Positions 27,097 to 38,900 of a DNA stretch of 64,000 nt are shown here, one piece after another. Location of the stretch: positions 15,175,447 to 15,239,446 of the forward strand of contig OZ038322.1 in the NCBI GenBank assembly GCA_964035795.1, read 5' to 3'. Numbering within the stretch: position 1 is the first letter of the stretch; each line of letters begins with the position of its first letter. This DNA is from Pterobdella sp. o SKG-2022 (Eukaryota; Annelida; Clitellata; Hirudinida; Piscicolidae). Under the pieces are notes generated by a model. The model had not been told where the DNA came from and searched no databases. It was given only the letters and a program-made list of their open reading frames with translations. Made by a program: the position numbers and the translations under genes.

Positions 27097-28266
27097 GTCA
27101 AGAACTTCAGATCAGACAATCATTTTTTTTGTAGAGCTTGTACAAGTTCTTTGTGAGGATGTTTGAGGTGCGTGGAAACGTCGATAACTGTGGGTACTTG
27201 TAAATGGGTGTTTTGGTTTGAGCTAAACATTTATTTTCAGATGAATTTTGTTTGAACCTTGGTGTAAATTCATATAACCATAAAAACTTTACCAAAATCA
27301 AATCTATTTGCATTCAATTCTAATTGTGAGGCTTATCTAATTTGTTTAAAACTTTAGTCTACGATACTTTGCATCTATATTTCTACTTATTTTACCTTTT
27401 GTTGAAGAATAGTCATCAATTTGAAACCGGCATAAATAAATCTACGCCACATTGTTTAGTTATATCATCGAATATAACATATCTTAGGGGTTTTAATAAA
27501 TGAATTAAAAATCGACGCTAAAATCAAGGAGTTACATTACAAGGTTTCTAAAAAAAAATTAATATATTATTTGGTATGTGTTATAACATACCAAAAGTGA
27601 GAAAAAGTTTTGATCTACATTTCTTTGTTCAAATTTGTATTTTTTTTTAAATTCTCTAAAAAACACTACATAAAATGTTTGGGAAAGCCATAAATGCTGA
27701 AAATTAACGCTTTTTTTTCAGAGACATCGTATATTTTTTGTAAATTTGAATTAATTGAATACTTTTTAATTTATGAAGAATTTCTTTAAAGAAGATGCAA
27801 AAAAAACTATTCAACTACAAATTTTCAATAAGTCCAACCTTACCATAATTCATTAGTGAGAAAGATTGGACTCAACAAAAATTATATTTGAATAAAATTG
27901 GTTTAACATGTTTCATGAAATCGAAGTATATTCCAACTAATAAATGTGTTTAAATTCTTCAATTTTGAAGTTTTGTTAAAAGTTATATAAAAAACATAAT
28001 TTCTTTATTCGAAAAATTTTTAAAACTAGTTGCAATAAATACATTTAATGTTTCAACATTCTAAAGTTTCATCATAATATAATTCTTCAAACTCCCCATC
28101 CCTAAATATACACTCAGGTAACCACAGGTAAAATAACAACAATATTCGGTAATTATCTTAAACTAAGTATTTAGTAACAGCCATATTTTATCCCAACATT
28201 CAAAAAAAATATAAATTAAATTAATTGAAACTTTCAGTGGATAAGCATACGTAATAAAGATATAAA
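27097..28266. other. TYMS 3' region and space before the claudin-like gene
   Basis: Holds the TYMS 3' UTR with AATAAA at 27435-27440 and again near 27496. A copy of the dispersed CGATAAGTTCAACCTTA-type repeat lies near 27815-27855. A TTTCAG acceptor ending at 28237 could begin the 5' UTR exon of the next gene. No coding exon was recognised. Confidence 0.5.
27435..27440 (+). terminator. Polyadenylation signal for TYMS
   Basis: First canonical AATAAA after the TYMS stop, 339 bp downstream. A second lies about 60 bp further on. Confidence 0.4.
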
Positions 28267-29860
28267 ATGACATCCAAAAGCCCCTTCATTCTCGCCTATT
28301 TGCTGATCATCGCAGCCTTCATCTTCTGTCTCATCGGCTTCGGAACTGGTAACGTCATTTAAATATTAATTCATTTTATTTGAATCTCCACTTGATAATG
28401 TAACTTCATTTTACGAAAAGTTTCGTGGAATAAAATAAACTTCTGAGTGTTTTCATTTGAATATATGTAATTCATATTTATGAGAGTTTAAACCTGAGTT
28501 AATTGCAGTTTTTTTTAATGTTCACTTAGCTACTTGAAAAAATTTCTATTTGGTATATAATCAAAAAACATGACTATTTTGTAGTAAGACTTTATTGTTA
28601 ACATTCTACTGTACAACGTTTAGATAAGTGAAATATACTCGTTTTTGGGCAAATCTTTTAGATATATTTCTACATAGAATAAAATTTATTTTACACTTAC
28701 TTTTAACCGATATCCAAATCACCAGGTTACTGGTATGTTAGTGTGGACAACCAGCACTTGGGAAGCATAGGACTTTGGCAAGCTTGTTTCAATGGATACG
28801 AACATACATCAGACCTCATAGGTGATTCAATACTTTTTATTGACCCAATTCTCAAGCACCGGGCTCGAATCATAGTCTGGACAATGTATAAAGTTTTTAT
28901 AGTTAACAATTTCACCAAAACTGGTATAAATTAAAATTTTCCATTGATAACAATACAAATGATTTTTAAAGGCAAGGCATATTACGGGTGCTGGTGGCTG
29001 TTCTACAAGGAGTACTACTACATCAGGGACTGGCTTCTACCTCGTTAGATGCACCACTTCATACTTTTCTATTATTACCAAATCTTTTCAACAAATCTTA
29101 TTAAAATATTTAAATAATCCTTCAACACACAAAAGTAATAAAATTTTAGAACTCTTTTTGCCTTGAAAATGTTATGTGAAAAACTTGATTCATCAAATGT
29201 TTGTTTGCATGTTACTGTGCTACTCAGTTAAACTATTGTGACCAAAACCCCATAAACACCTATAAAAACAATGCCACTTCTATAGCCTGGTTCATATGGG
29301 TTCAAACCCTGATGACTTTCGCTGCCCTCTTTCACATGATTCTCCTCCTCGGCACTCCCTTCACCCTCTTCTTCCTTGATCGCACATTGTTCCTCAGGAT
29401 TGCCTGCTTTGTCGATTTCATAATAGGTTTAGTGTAGATTTTTTATTTATACTTTTATTGTTAGTTAATCAACAATTTCAAAATATAATACTATTTTCTT
29501 TTTTAATGGTTGCTCTATTTTTTTGCTAAAAATAAATTTATAAAATACAAAGAAGCACAACAATATAACAAAAAGTAGTATATCAAAACAAAATACAATA
29601 ATGTATTGATAGAATAGAATGACGCTTTTATACAATAAAATACAAAAACAGATTAATACAATTTAATACTGAAGCACTCCTCCATCAATCCACCAGCTGC
29701 TCTTGTTACCACATCTGTCACCATCTTCGGGGTGATGATTGGCCTGGACCGCACTTGGATGCCAGGGTGGGAAAGTAATGTGCTAGGTAGGTGGGTTTGT
29801 GTTGAGTTTGAGCATGATGCAGGAATACAGATGATTATATATATATATATATATATATAT

Positions 29861-29910
<50 letters not shown>

Positions 29911-30516
29911 TGTTTATATTGNNNNNNNNNNNNNNNNNNNNNNNNNNNNNNNNNNNNNNNNNNNNNNNNNNNNNNNNNNNNNNNNNNNNNNNNNNNNNNN
30001 NNNNNNNNNNNNNNNNNNNNNNNNNNNNNNNNNNNNNNNNNNNNNNNNNNNNNNNNNNNNNNNNNNNNNNNNNNNNNNNNNNNNNNNNNNNNNNNNNNNN
30101 NNNNNNNNNNNNNNNNNNNNNGTGTATGTGTTGTTTTATATTGAATTTAGCTATTGTTTAAAAATACTACTGAACAATTATCTAATAGGTTTTTTAAGAT
30201 TTCTATTCTGTGTGTCTTAGAAATATCTGGAATTTGTCTCTTTTCGAAATTATTTTTTTTGACCTAGCGAACATTAGAAAATTACTTATATCTGATTGGT
30301 TACGAAATACTAATGAAATCCTATTAATGCAATAAATATCCCTCTTCGGCAGGATGGTCATATGGTCTGGTGGTGTTCAGTGGCTTCCTCTCTTGGTTCA
30401 GCCTCATTAGTCTCTCCGTCTTTACTTGTATGAGGGAATATGATCTGGACAAGAACCCCACCAAGCCGAAGACCACCCAGTCCCGTAAGATCTTCTCCAA
30501 GAGGCCCAAAGTTTAA
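28267..30516 (+). CDS. Claudin/PMP22-family four-helix membrane protein
   Basis: Four-transmembrane protein of the claudin/PMP22/EMP superfamily, whose members act in cell junctions, epithelial barriers and channel regulation. Exons: 28267-28348, 28726-28821, 28972-29043, 29286-29426, 29697-29786, 30353-30516; all phases match, giving 214 aa. TM1 is near residues 7-27. The first extracellular loop has the signature W30, GLW at 43-45, C48 and C66 (W-GLW-C-C), and then YYGCWWLFYKEYYYIRDWLL, a pattern I associate with invertebrate members. TM2 begins WFIWVQTLMTF, TM3 lies in the exon at 29697, TM4 is SYGLVVFSGFLSWF. The cytoplasmic tail is basic and lysine-rich. I chose the acceptor at 29285 over the CAG at 29233 because only it keeps phase. 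Exon 2 has a second in-phase donor after 28923. The orthologue is not identified. Confidence 0.85.
29837..29907. repeat. (AT)n(GT)n compound microsatellite
   Basis: A TA run joined to a GT run in the fifth intron of the claudin-like gene, ending a few bases before an assembly gap. Confidence 0.9.
29922..30121. other. Assembly gap of 200 N
   Basis: Exactly 200 N, with GT-rich sequence on both sides (the right flank starts GTGTATGTG). The round number suggests a placeholder, so the true size is unknown. Open frames that cross it are meaningless. Confidence 0.98.
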
Positions 30517-31800
30517 AGACTCGTTTTTAAAAAAATAATTTTAAAATAATATATTTATCTATCAATATGATATTTGAGTAGTAAAGTTTTTTAAACGTTT
30601 TTTCACCCATGAGTCTGTTGAGGACTTGCGTTAGACTGAAGAATGTTTTAAAAAGTGGACATATTTCGTGCGTGATTGATGGTATATGCACATGTCTTAT
30701 AATTTAATGCTATCAATATTAACAAGGCATCAATAAATTTTATATGTTTTTGATATATTCTTGTAAATTTTTATTTGATTTTAACAAACTATTCTTGTAC
30801 ACTGTTTTCAGTTCGATAAATTTCATGTTTGAAGTGAACTTTTTTATAAAACATCCACAACTCTTTATTTTGTTTTGAACAAGATCATTTTATTTGTATG
30901 AGCTCATGAAAAGAGGGGAATGAAAAGTACACAACTAAGGGGGATGTTAGAGTTAATTAAATGGATCTTTGGTAAATATAAGATCAATAAAAATAATCTC
31001 ATCAAACAAAAAAGATGAACATGCCGTAAAAATATATGAACAAATCAACTTATTAGATTTTTAAAAATATTTCAACAAAATACAAAATAAACACTAAAAA
31101 CATGAAAATTCAATTGATAAACACTGCGAAAACTAATATATTTTTGAAAAAATGAAATTGTTGGTACCATGTATTAATAACAAGAATCTCGGTGAAGCAA
31201 TAAGTATGTGAAGTTGTTGCAGACTCAAAGCTGCTTCGATGTAAACGCTACATCATTTGTTCATCTGAATCAAATATGAATTTTTTAACACGAGTTTGAT
31301 GTTTTTAGTATTTTTCAATGTTTTGTATTCATAAATCAATTCATAGTTTTGTGAATTATTATTATGTTTTCAAGTAATTTATTTTTGTTCATAGTTTATG
31401 GTCTTTTAATAAATAGTCATTAAACTAACTAATTAACTAACTAATAAACATAGTAGTCGAATGTTTTTATGTATAATACACCGCAGATATTTGAAGTTTT
31501 TCAACTTTTTTATCCTTATTAAAAATGATTAACTAAATAAGATGCATTAAACATTTTGAAATGAAAAATAATTAACAAAAAGATTTAGTTTTTATATTCA
31601 AGAATAATTATATTAATAATAAACTTAGAAATCTCATTAATTTAATTGAAAGATAATGAAAAATAGCTACAAAAAGCATTCTAATCCATAGCAATAACTG
31701 CAGCTACAAACATATGGCGATACTAAAGCACAATGTGGTATATAGAATGATGGGTGGAGAGGGGAGCTTTTAGTACATAAGTAGTCATAATTGTAAGCAA
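30517..31800. other. Space between claudin-like and troponin I genes
   Basis: Begins with the claudin-like 3' UTR (AATAAA at 30732-30737). The rest is AT-rich with no coding exon seen. A short TTAG/CTAA-type repeat lies near 31420-31447. The right part is presumably troponin I promoter and has a CATATG E-box at 31711-31716. Confidence 0.5.
30732..30737 (+). terminator. Polyadenylation signal for claudin-like gene
   Basis: Canonical AATAAA 216 bp after the stop codon, the first clear one downstream. Confidence 0.45.
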
Positions 31801-31810
31801 CTATTTTTGG
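31711..31810 (+). promoter_or_regulatory. Candidate muscle promoter elements of troponin I
   Basis: CTATTTTTGG at 31801-31810 is one base away from both a CArG/SRF box and a MEF2 site. It lies about 90 bp before the first recognised donor. A CATATG E-box is at 31711-31716. Such sites are typical of muscle promoters; activity is inferred. Confidence 0.35.
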
Positions 31811-31895
31811 GTGAGCTTGCGTTAGTTTTCAAATTGCCAAGTCGGGATACTATCAATTCACTGCCTTTTTCAGATACGTTTGAATCGTTTTCAAA

Positions 31896-34800
31896 ATGTA
31901 AGTTTTTTGGATTGGTTTTTTATTTCTTTGATAAGTTATATTTTAGCTTTTAAACTTGGGAAATGAAAATTATATTCAATAAATGATGATTTGGTCTCTA
32001 AGGAATATATATTAAACATATATGTTTCATTTAATAATATTTTCAAACCGTGAAACTGTATAGTAAATTAGATTTGAGCTTGTTAATGCGAATGAAGAAA
32101 TCGGAAAAGTTGATTTGATTCAAGTTCATTAAAAAATTTAGCATGAATTAGCAAGCAATGATATCTGATTTTTTTCAATACAAAGTTAATATATAATTTT
32201 TCTTTCTCATTTCTCATCATGAAATTGTTACCGGTGTAATATTAACATAACAACAATTATTTTTCAGGCCTCCAGCCGTGAGTTTTACATTTTTAATCAA
32301 TTAGTTTTCAATGATTTTATGCTATAATTTTTAGAATATTTGGTTATAGAATATACAATTCTAATTAAAAAAACACTTGCATTTGATACAATATCCCTAT
32401 CAGGAAGTACTTCGTTATTAAATATAAATTTTGACACTCTCCAAAAACATAGCTTATTTAAATCTTATTCCAAAACGATTGATTGATAGAAATATTGTAT
32501 TGAGATATCAAACCATGTCTAAATAAAGCAACAACAAAAATTTTGAATATATCCATTACAAAAGAAAATCCTTATGTTAAATCTAGTCTATTGAATTTGA
32601 ATCTATCGAAAATTTTTGTAGCAATAAGTTAAAATAACATTATAACTTCGAGAAACAAATGGGTCTACAAGCTTTTGATTTGAATCTTCTTCTCCATTGC
32701 AAATGAAACATGTCTATATAAGCCGAATGTAGGGGTTGAAGTTTATTCAAGAAAACAGAACTGAAAACTATTTATCGAATTTCAATGTAATAATCATCAA
32801 AACAGTATAGAAATACATAAATATATAATATAGAACTTTTTTCGCATGTGTTTATTAAAATCTCTAATAGGTATTTGAAAGATTTTCTTTTCTATTGAGA
32901 CATTGTTATTTAAGATTCTACCTTTGTGGTACAAAAACTTCAATCTTAAATACCACATTCGATAATAACATTCGGTTTTATTCTACGTTAGAAAACTTCA
33001 AAAATTGATCAAGGAAATTTAAATTTAATGTTGAGAGTTTGTAAGTGAACGTATTAAAAAATGAGATGTAAAAAAATGCCGTAGAAATCAGGAAAGAAGA
33101 AGAAGGGAATCTCTCTGACTCCAGAGAAGAAAAAGTTGCTTAAGGTTCGTTTGAGTGTCAATCAATGTATTTTTATTATTTCTTTCAATGCTTGAAACAT
33201 TATTTCAGTTTTTGAAATTTTTGAAATATCCTGCGCTTAATTCAAGCGTTTTAGTATTTTTGATGAGTTTATCTGGTTTAATAAGAAAAAAATAACATAA
33301 ATTTGATAAGATAGAAGGGTTAAAATATATTTTGCTCAAATAGACATGAATTTATAGTAGTGAAGGCGATATAGAAATTAACCAAAACCTGTTTTAAAAC
33401 TTCTAAGTGAAAGTTATCAAAAATCATAAGTTTTAAAAAAATATAACTGTCTCATTTTGAAGTTTTAAGAAACAAATCAACTGAAACTTCATCGGAAATG
33501 AAACAACTTATAAACGTATAAAACCAACATCAACCACAGCAACTTATTATGCAAAAAGCCGCAGAGGAATTGAAGAAACAACAAGAAAAAGAGGCCGAAG
33601 ATAAGAAGAAAGCTGTAGAAGCTAAAGTTCCCAAGTTGGAACTCTCTGGTCTTGATCAAAGTGAGTTTTATAAAAGAGATCGTTGAAAATTTTTTGAAGG
33701 AATATGTTTTTACGGAACTACTTTATTTTCAACTAACATCTTCTGTGTGGTTTTTGTATGGTAACGAGTTGTCATATACTTACTTTTCAGTTTTAATTGA
33801 AACTTCATAATCTTTCATAATTATTTCCTTAAATAATTTATTTTGTTCAGTTCTTTTGATCGATATTGAAAAGAACCGATCTTAAATACACTTTTATCAA
33901 TCTTTTATGTTATTACCTAGGCACACATCTAAAACGACTGCAACCCCAACAGAGGGCTTGGAGGAGAAGGTTAAAGAACTGCACGCTATCGTAGCCAGGT
34001 TGGAAGAAGAAAAGTACGACTGGGAGTGCAGGCTGGGCAGGCAAACAGAAGAAGTAGGAATTTTTATTTGTTTAATTATCTTAACGAACAACGCTTGGGG
34101 TTTTAAGTAAGAAGTTTTTGTTGCGGGATGGTTCTCAGGGCTACTTAATGTAAAATTTAATAATTCTGAGAGCTAAATTGCTATTTAAGGGTACCTGGTA
34201 GTCGAATTATTTACCTGATGTTTATAAAGTTTTTATGGAATGATTTCTAATAGATTCATTATAAAGTGTCATTTTTATAAGTACATCCATATAATACGAT
34301 TATTATTTTGAGACTATTGTTGAGATATTATATCAATTGGAGCGGTTGTAAGATTTCAATTCAACTTATTAAATAAAAATAAAATTTCACTTTTAGATCA
34401 ATGACTTAAACATCAAAGTCAACGATATCAAAGGAAAATTGTGAGTCTAATGCAAATATATAAATTCAAATAAATGATATGCATAAATATAAATTTAGAA
34501 TATGTAAAATATTCTTTCAATTTATATGCAAAAATTGCCTTAATTTTTTTATACTTCTGGCTTAGTATAATTTTATAATTAAAATACTCTAAATACATTT
34601 TTATTATCCTCACAGTTCGAAACCTATGCTTAAAAAAGTCGCCAAATCTCAGTAAGTAGATCTCGTTTTATTGTTTAAATGCGTGAAAAATACACAATAT
34701 TATTTGAAAATTTCATTTAAAAGATGAAATAATTAATAATACAACATGAACAACTCCATTTTTTCACTTCAAATAAAATCAACAACGAAAATCATTATCA

Positions 34801-35232
34801 CTCAGCTCGAAGTTCGATATGGACAAAAAGAAGAAACCTACTCTTGTCGCTCTCAAATCGACAGGTCAATCCAAGTTTGCCGTAGAGAACAAAGACGAAG
34901 ATAAATCGGTGAATTAATCAGTCAATATTTAACTTTTTAGATAAATTAGTGCAGTTGGTTGTTGAATATTCCTAGTTATCCAAAGTTACCGGGTTCGATC
35001 CCATGTTGATGTGATTGTTCGCCAAATACGAGATATTTCATTATATCCGATTTTGTATGTATTATAATGTTTGAGCAAACTTTTTTTTAAAAAATGCATT
35101 CCAATAATTTCATAAAGATATTATTAAACGCGTCAGAAGCCCGACTGGCAAAAGAAAGCTAAAGATGGCGACGAAGAAGAAGCCAATGAGGAGGAGGCTG
35201 AAGAGGAAGAAGAGGAAGAGGAAGAAGAATAA
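31896..35232 (+). CDS. Troponin I
   Basis: Inhibitory subunit of the thin-filament troponin complex; it binds actin-tropomyosin and is released by calcium-troponin C. Coding exons: 31896-31897 (AT of the start codon), 32268-32277 (10 nt: G CCT CCA GCC), 33085-33144, 33540-33660, 33953-34053, 34397-34440, 34616-34651, 34806-34908, 35137-35232; phases match, giving 190 aa. Features: a basic N-terminus (SGKKKKGISLTPEKKKLL), the IT-arm coiled coil (QKAAEELKKQQEKEAEDKKK then LEEKVKELHAIVARLEEEKYDWE), the inhibitory region (VNDIKGKFSKPMLKKVAK), and PDW followed by a poly-glutamate C-terminus. Without splicing, the ATG is followed directly by TAA, so the split start is required. For exon 5 the acceptor ending 33952 is the only one that keeps phase. 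Skipping the last splice would end the protein with Val-Asn at 34917. It is convergent with GALC. Confidence 0.92.
34947..35002 (+). repeat. tRNA-derived SINE-like fragment in a troponin I intron
   Basis: A perfect polymerase III A box (TAGTGCAGTTGG, 34947-34958) is followed after 33 bp by a near-perfect B box (GGTTCGATCCC, 34992-35002). The flanks cannot pair as an acceptor stem, so this is a tRNA-like head rather than a tRNA gene. Confidence 0.5.
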
Positions 35233-35391
35233 GTTGGAGTCGTCTTTTATGTAAATGGATCTAAGATATTATCTTGAAAGTATTCTTCTTTAGTGAAACT
35301 CTTTATTAAATTTTTCAATTAATGTTTTATTATCCAAATCAAAGTTTATATTTGATTTCTTCGAAAGCTTTTTTTGAGAGTTTTTAGATCG

Positions 35392-35397
35392 AATAAA
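35392..35397 (+). terminator. Polyadenylation signal for troponin I
   Basis: Canonical AATAAA 160 bp after the troponin I stop, in the 681-bp convergent gap before GALC. Confidence 0.45.
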
Positions 35398-35908
35398 TGA
35401 TTAAAGTTTAATAACCTCTAAAGTCCCAATAGATTTCAAATGAAAGAATGTTTGAAGTAAAAAATAATTTTAGGGATGATGAAGTGAATAGTAGTACAAA
35501 ACAAACTAAATGTACGTTAGGTTCCAACTTTCATATCAGTTATTTGATCAGTGGAAATATATCAAACAAAATATCGCAAAGAGAAAATCATTTATCAAAA
35601 ATCAAACTTAACAAATGCAAGCTACTAAATACCAAAAATGGAAGATGAAAGAAATTGAAAAATAAATCAAGTAATATACAGGCTACACCATTAGAAGTGA
35701 TGAAAAAACTAAGCACATAACTATAAATTTCTTGGAAGATTTAATAATAATATTTACTAAAGATTTATAAATTTACTAATTTATAAATGATTTTTAAAAA
35801 ACTTCGAACTTTTCCAATGAATAATCTCTTTTCATTGATGAAATTAAAAATATAAAAGAAAACCTAAAAAGTTTTGAAAAAAAATCATACATTTAAAGAA
35901 AGTTCTTA

Positions 35909-35914
35909 TTTATT
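35909..35914 (-). terminator. Polyadenylation signal overlapping the GALC stop
   Basis: On the minus strand AATAAA begins at the last base of the TGA stop codon. If used, the 3' UTR would be only a few tens of bases. This would keep the transcript from overlapping the convergent troponin I gene. Confidence 0.4.
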
Positions 35915-38900
35915 CACTTATTGACGACAAAATTGTCGTACTCAGCGAGTCTGTAATCAGTGGTCCCATACCCAACAAAGCCGTTATGCAAGCTCTGAGG
36001 CAAGTTGTCAGAGGTGTGCACCTGTTTGCCGTTCAACACCGCTTGGAACTTGCTTCCCTGGATTAAATATGGATATCTAACTTGAACATTTTATTTATTG
36101 AACAAAGTTTATGAAGTTTTATCATGAATTACTGAATGAGCTGGATTAAATCATACAAAAGTTACTCATATATTTGGAAAAAAATTTTTTCCAAAAACAT
36201 GTAACACAGGTTTACAAAAACTCCTTTAACACACCACTCACCTTGACGAACAAGGCCAAGGAGTACCAGGTGTCCTGCTTGAAGGCTTCAGACACAGTGC
36301 CCTTGTGCAAAACACACTTCCTCACTGCGGTGGTTCAAATGAATTTCTATTTATACAACGTCTTGAAAATATTAAAACAGTAGAACGTTGCCACGATCGG
36401 GATTCAAATCCCATGCCAAAAATTTTTCCCAACCGAGCCACCAGGTTAGAATTATAGTAAACTTGAAAATAACATTTAAACCACAGAATGCAAGCATCGA
36501 TTGAGGCACGCACCGATATCACAGTAGATGGCATAGTCCTTGGTGCCAGGAAAGATGACAAAGAAGAGACCTGCAGTGTTGGCAACTTCACACCCTCTGT
36601 AATGACAATGTTCTATCTATAAAATAACATTTACTATTATCTGTCTAAAAAATCCATTTTAAATAAGTAGCAAGGACAAAAACAGCAGAAACAACAACCA
36701 CAACCCACCCATTAGCGACAAGAGCAGCCACAAACATGCCACTGGATCCATTTATCGATGGAGAGTTCACGTCCACACTGACCCTGATGTCGTGCCTGGT
36801 TGGTGAAAATCAACCAATCAATATATCAAAATAATAATAAACTAAGACACACACCAACTATAATCTCCTCCAAGGTTGATGGTTTGCAGGGATGGGTAGC
36901 ACCATTCTATTGGTCTGTCAAGTAACACCTGTTGATGAGGTATGAGGTAGTGTAGAGACAAACTAATGATTTGCTATTTATTTTGTTTCATCGTAATAAT
37001 TCGATAATATACGACCCGTAGGTGGGAAAACTGGATCTAAACTAAATGATGATAATGATCAAATAAAATGCTAACAAGATTAAAACACTATAAGATAAAA
37101 TTGAGAAAATTTCAAAAATGGATAAGATGAAAGTAAGATAAATCTTACTGCAACCCCCTTAAATGAGCTTAAACTCTCTCCCCCTCAACCTCACAAAACC
37201 AACTTGTTTGTTGACCAGGTTATCTGCATTCATGGAGCTTTTCCTCACCTCCCACACTCCACTCTGCGGCGCCCAATTGAACGCCTCAGAGTTCTCGGGA
37301 TAGGCTGCGGTAGGTTGAGTGGTTCAAAGATATAAATTATCGTAGGAAATAATCAAAATGATATTAAATTTTCGACTTTCAAGCACTGTATTTTAAACTA
37401 TTTTAACTAAGAGTCTGAGTCACACAATCACATTCAAAATTGTCAACAAAAGGAAGAGGGAAGGGCTTGGAGGGTGGTGACTCGTGCATGGGTTTGACTC
37501 CCTTTTTCAGTGTGGTGATGGTGAAAACTTGATCTGGTCTGATGTCGATGCTGAATGATCCTCCTGTTACCTGGAGGGATGTCAAATAAACATTGTTAAG
37601 TAAGATACATTATAATAAAAGATTTTACCTTTAATATTATATATTATTTGTTTATGTCTAACTTCACAAGATAGAAACATACATACATAAAGCAAAGATG
37701 GTGCTGAATACACAATGAAAACACATAACAACTTTGATGGGTTTCTGTTGCATAAACACATCACTAGTCTCTCCATTGTATTGAAGTTGTGTCTGCCACA
37801 CATAAAGGGTGTCTATGCCTGCCTGTGGTGACGCCAAAGAAGATGAATGAAAAGAATGATATTTGTAAGAACCAATGTTCAATTCAAAAATCTAATGCTA
37901 AAAACGGCATTTTTTCTTATATAAAAAACGAACATTAACTCAAAACTCAAAGCTCAGAGAAAATCTGAAAAATTTCATATTTACAAAAAGTACCCATGAG
38001 AAACAACAAAAAAAAAACAATTAGCAAAGACAAAGAGACTCACTAGATCGCCATACAGTTTGAAGGTGGCTCTCTGAGGTTTGACTTCGTATGGGGGCAG
38101 GTATGGTCTGACGCAGATTGAATGGTCTCTTTGCTGAGTGTGATTGAAGTCTACATATAATAGAGCTGATTTTAACCTTTCAACAAACAACATGTACCCT
38201 TACAAGACGATGCTTTGCAACTGCCACCAACATCAAAAAACTACCACCGTCACTAAACAACTAACAGCATTCCAACAAAAAAACAATAATAACATCGTAA
38301 ACATCACTACTAATGAGAATAACAATTTATATAGCGCCAAGGAAAGCAACTGAGGCAACATTGCAGCATTATCCCTATCCCAACTACCCCTCTTTTTCAC
38401 CACCCCTCTCACCATAGTCTCAATAACAATCGTCATGTCCTTCTTATCAGGACTCATCAAGGTGACGTAAGACCCGCCCCCTTCTAACAGACCAACCCCT
38501 TTGCCATGCTCCAGGTAACTCCAGCCAATCTGCGTGAACTGGGTCGTATGTGCTGTGGTGGCAAGAAATAAGAATGATGATAAATGATAATTTAACATGA
38601 AAATATTCATATGCTTATCATAAGCCTGTTTTACATAAACAAACAAAAAAACACACAAACACAACACCACATAAACATACACACAAAAAAACACAACACC
38701 ACATAATCAGACAACCCCCACAACAACCCACCTGTGATCCAGAGAGGGGAATCAAGAGAGAAGTATCCACTCCAAGGCTGGTTGGCAGTCATGAGGCCAT
38801 TGCGAGGGAAGGGCAGGTCATCATAGTAACTAGCTATGAGGTTCCATGAGATGGTGCTGGTGGTTTGAATGTTGTGTGGTTGTATTAGACAGTCATTACC

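Noticed and set aside
29234..29285. Earlier acceptor (CTACTCAG) for the fourth claudin exon
   Set aside because: The two phases that could join it to the previous exon hit stops. The acceptor ending 29285 gives LLPPWFIWVQ in phase.
29732..30220. Long plus-strand frame crossing the N gap
   Set aside because: Most of it is N plus AT/GT repeat. Only the exon at 29697-29786 within it is coding.
33921..33952. Longer version of troponin I exon 5 starting at CCTAG|GCAC
   Set aside because: It breaks phase with the preceding exon (phase 1). The acceptor ending 33952 restores it and gives the expected coiled coil.
34940..35012. Possible tRNA gene
   Set aside because: A and B boxes are present, but the bases where the acceptor stem should be do not pair.
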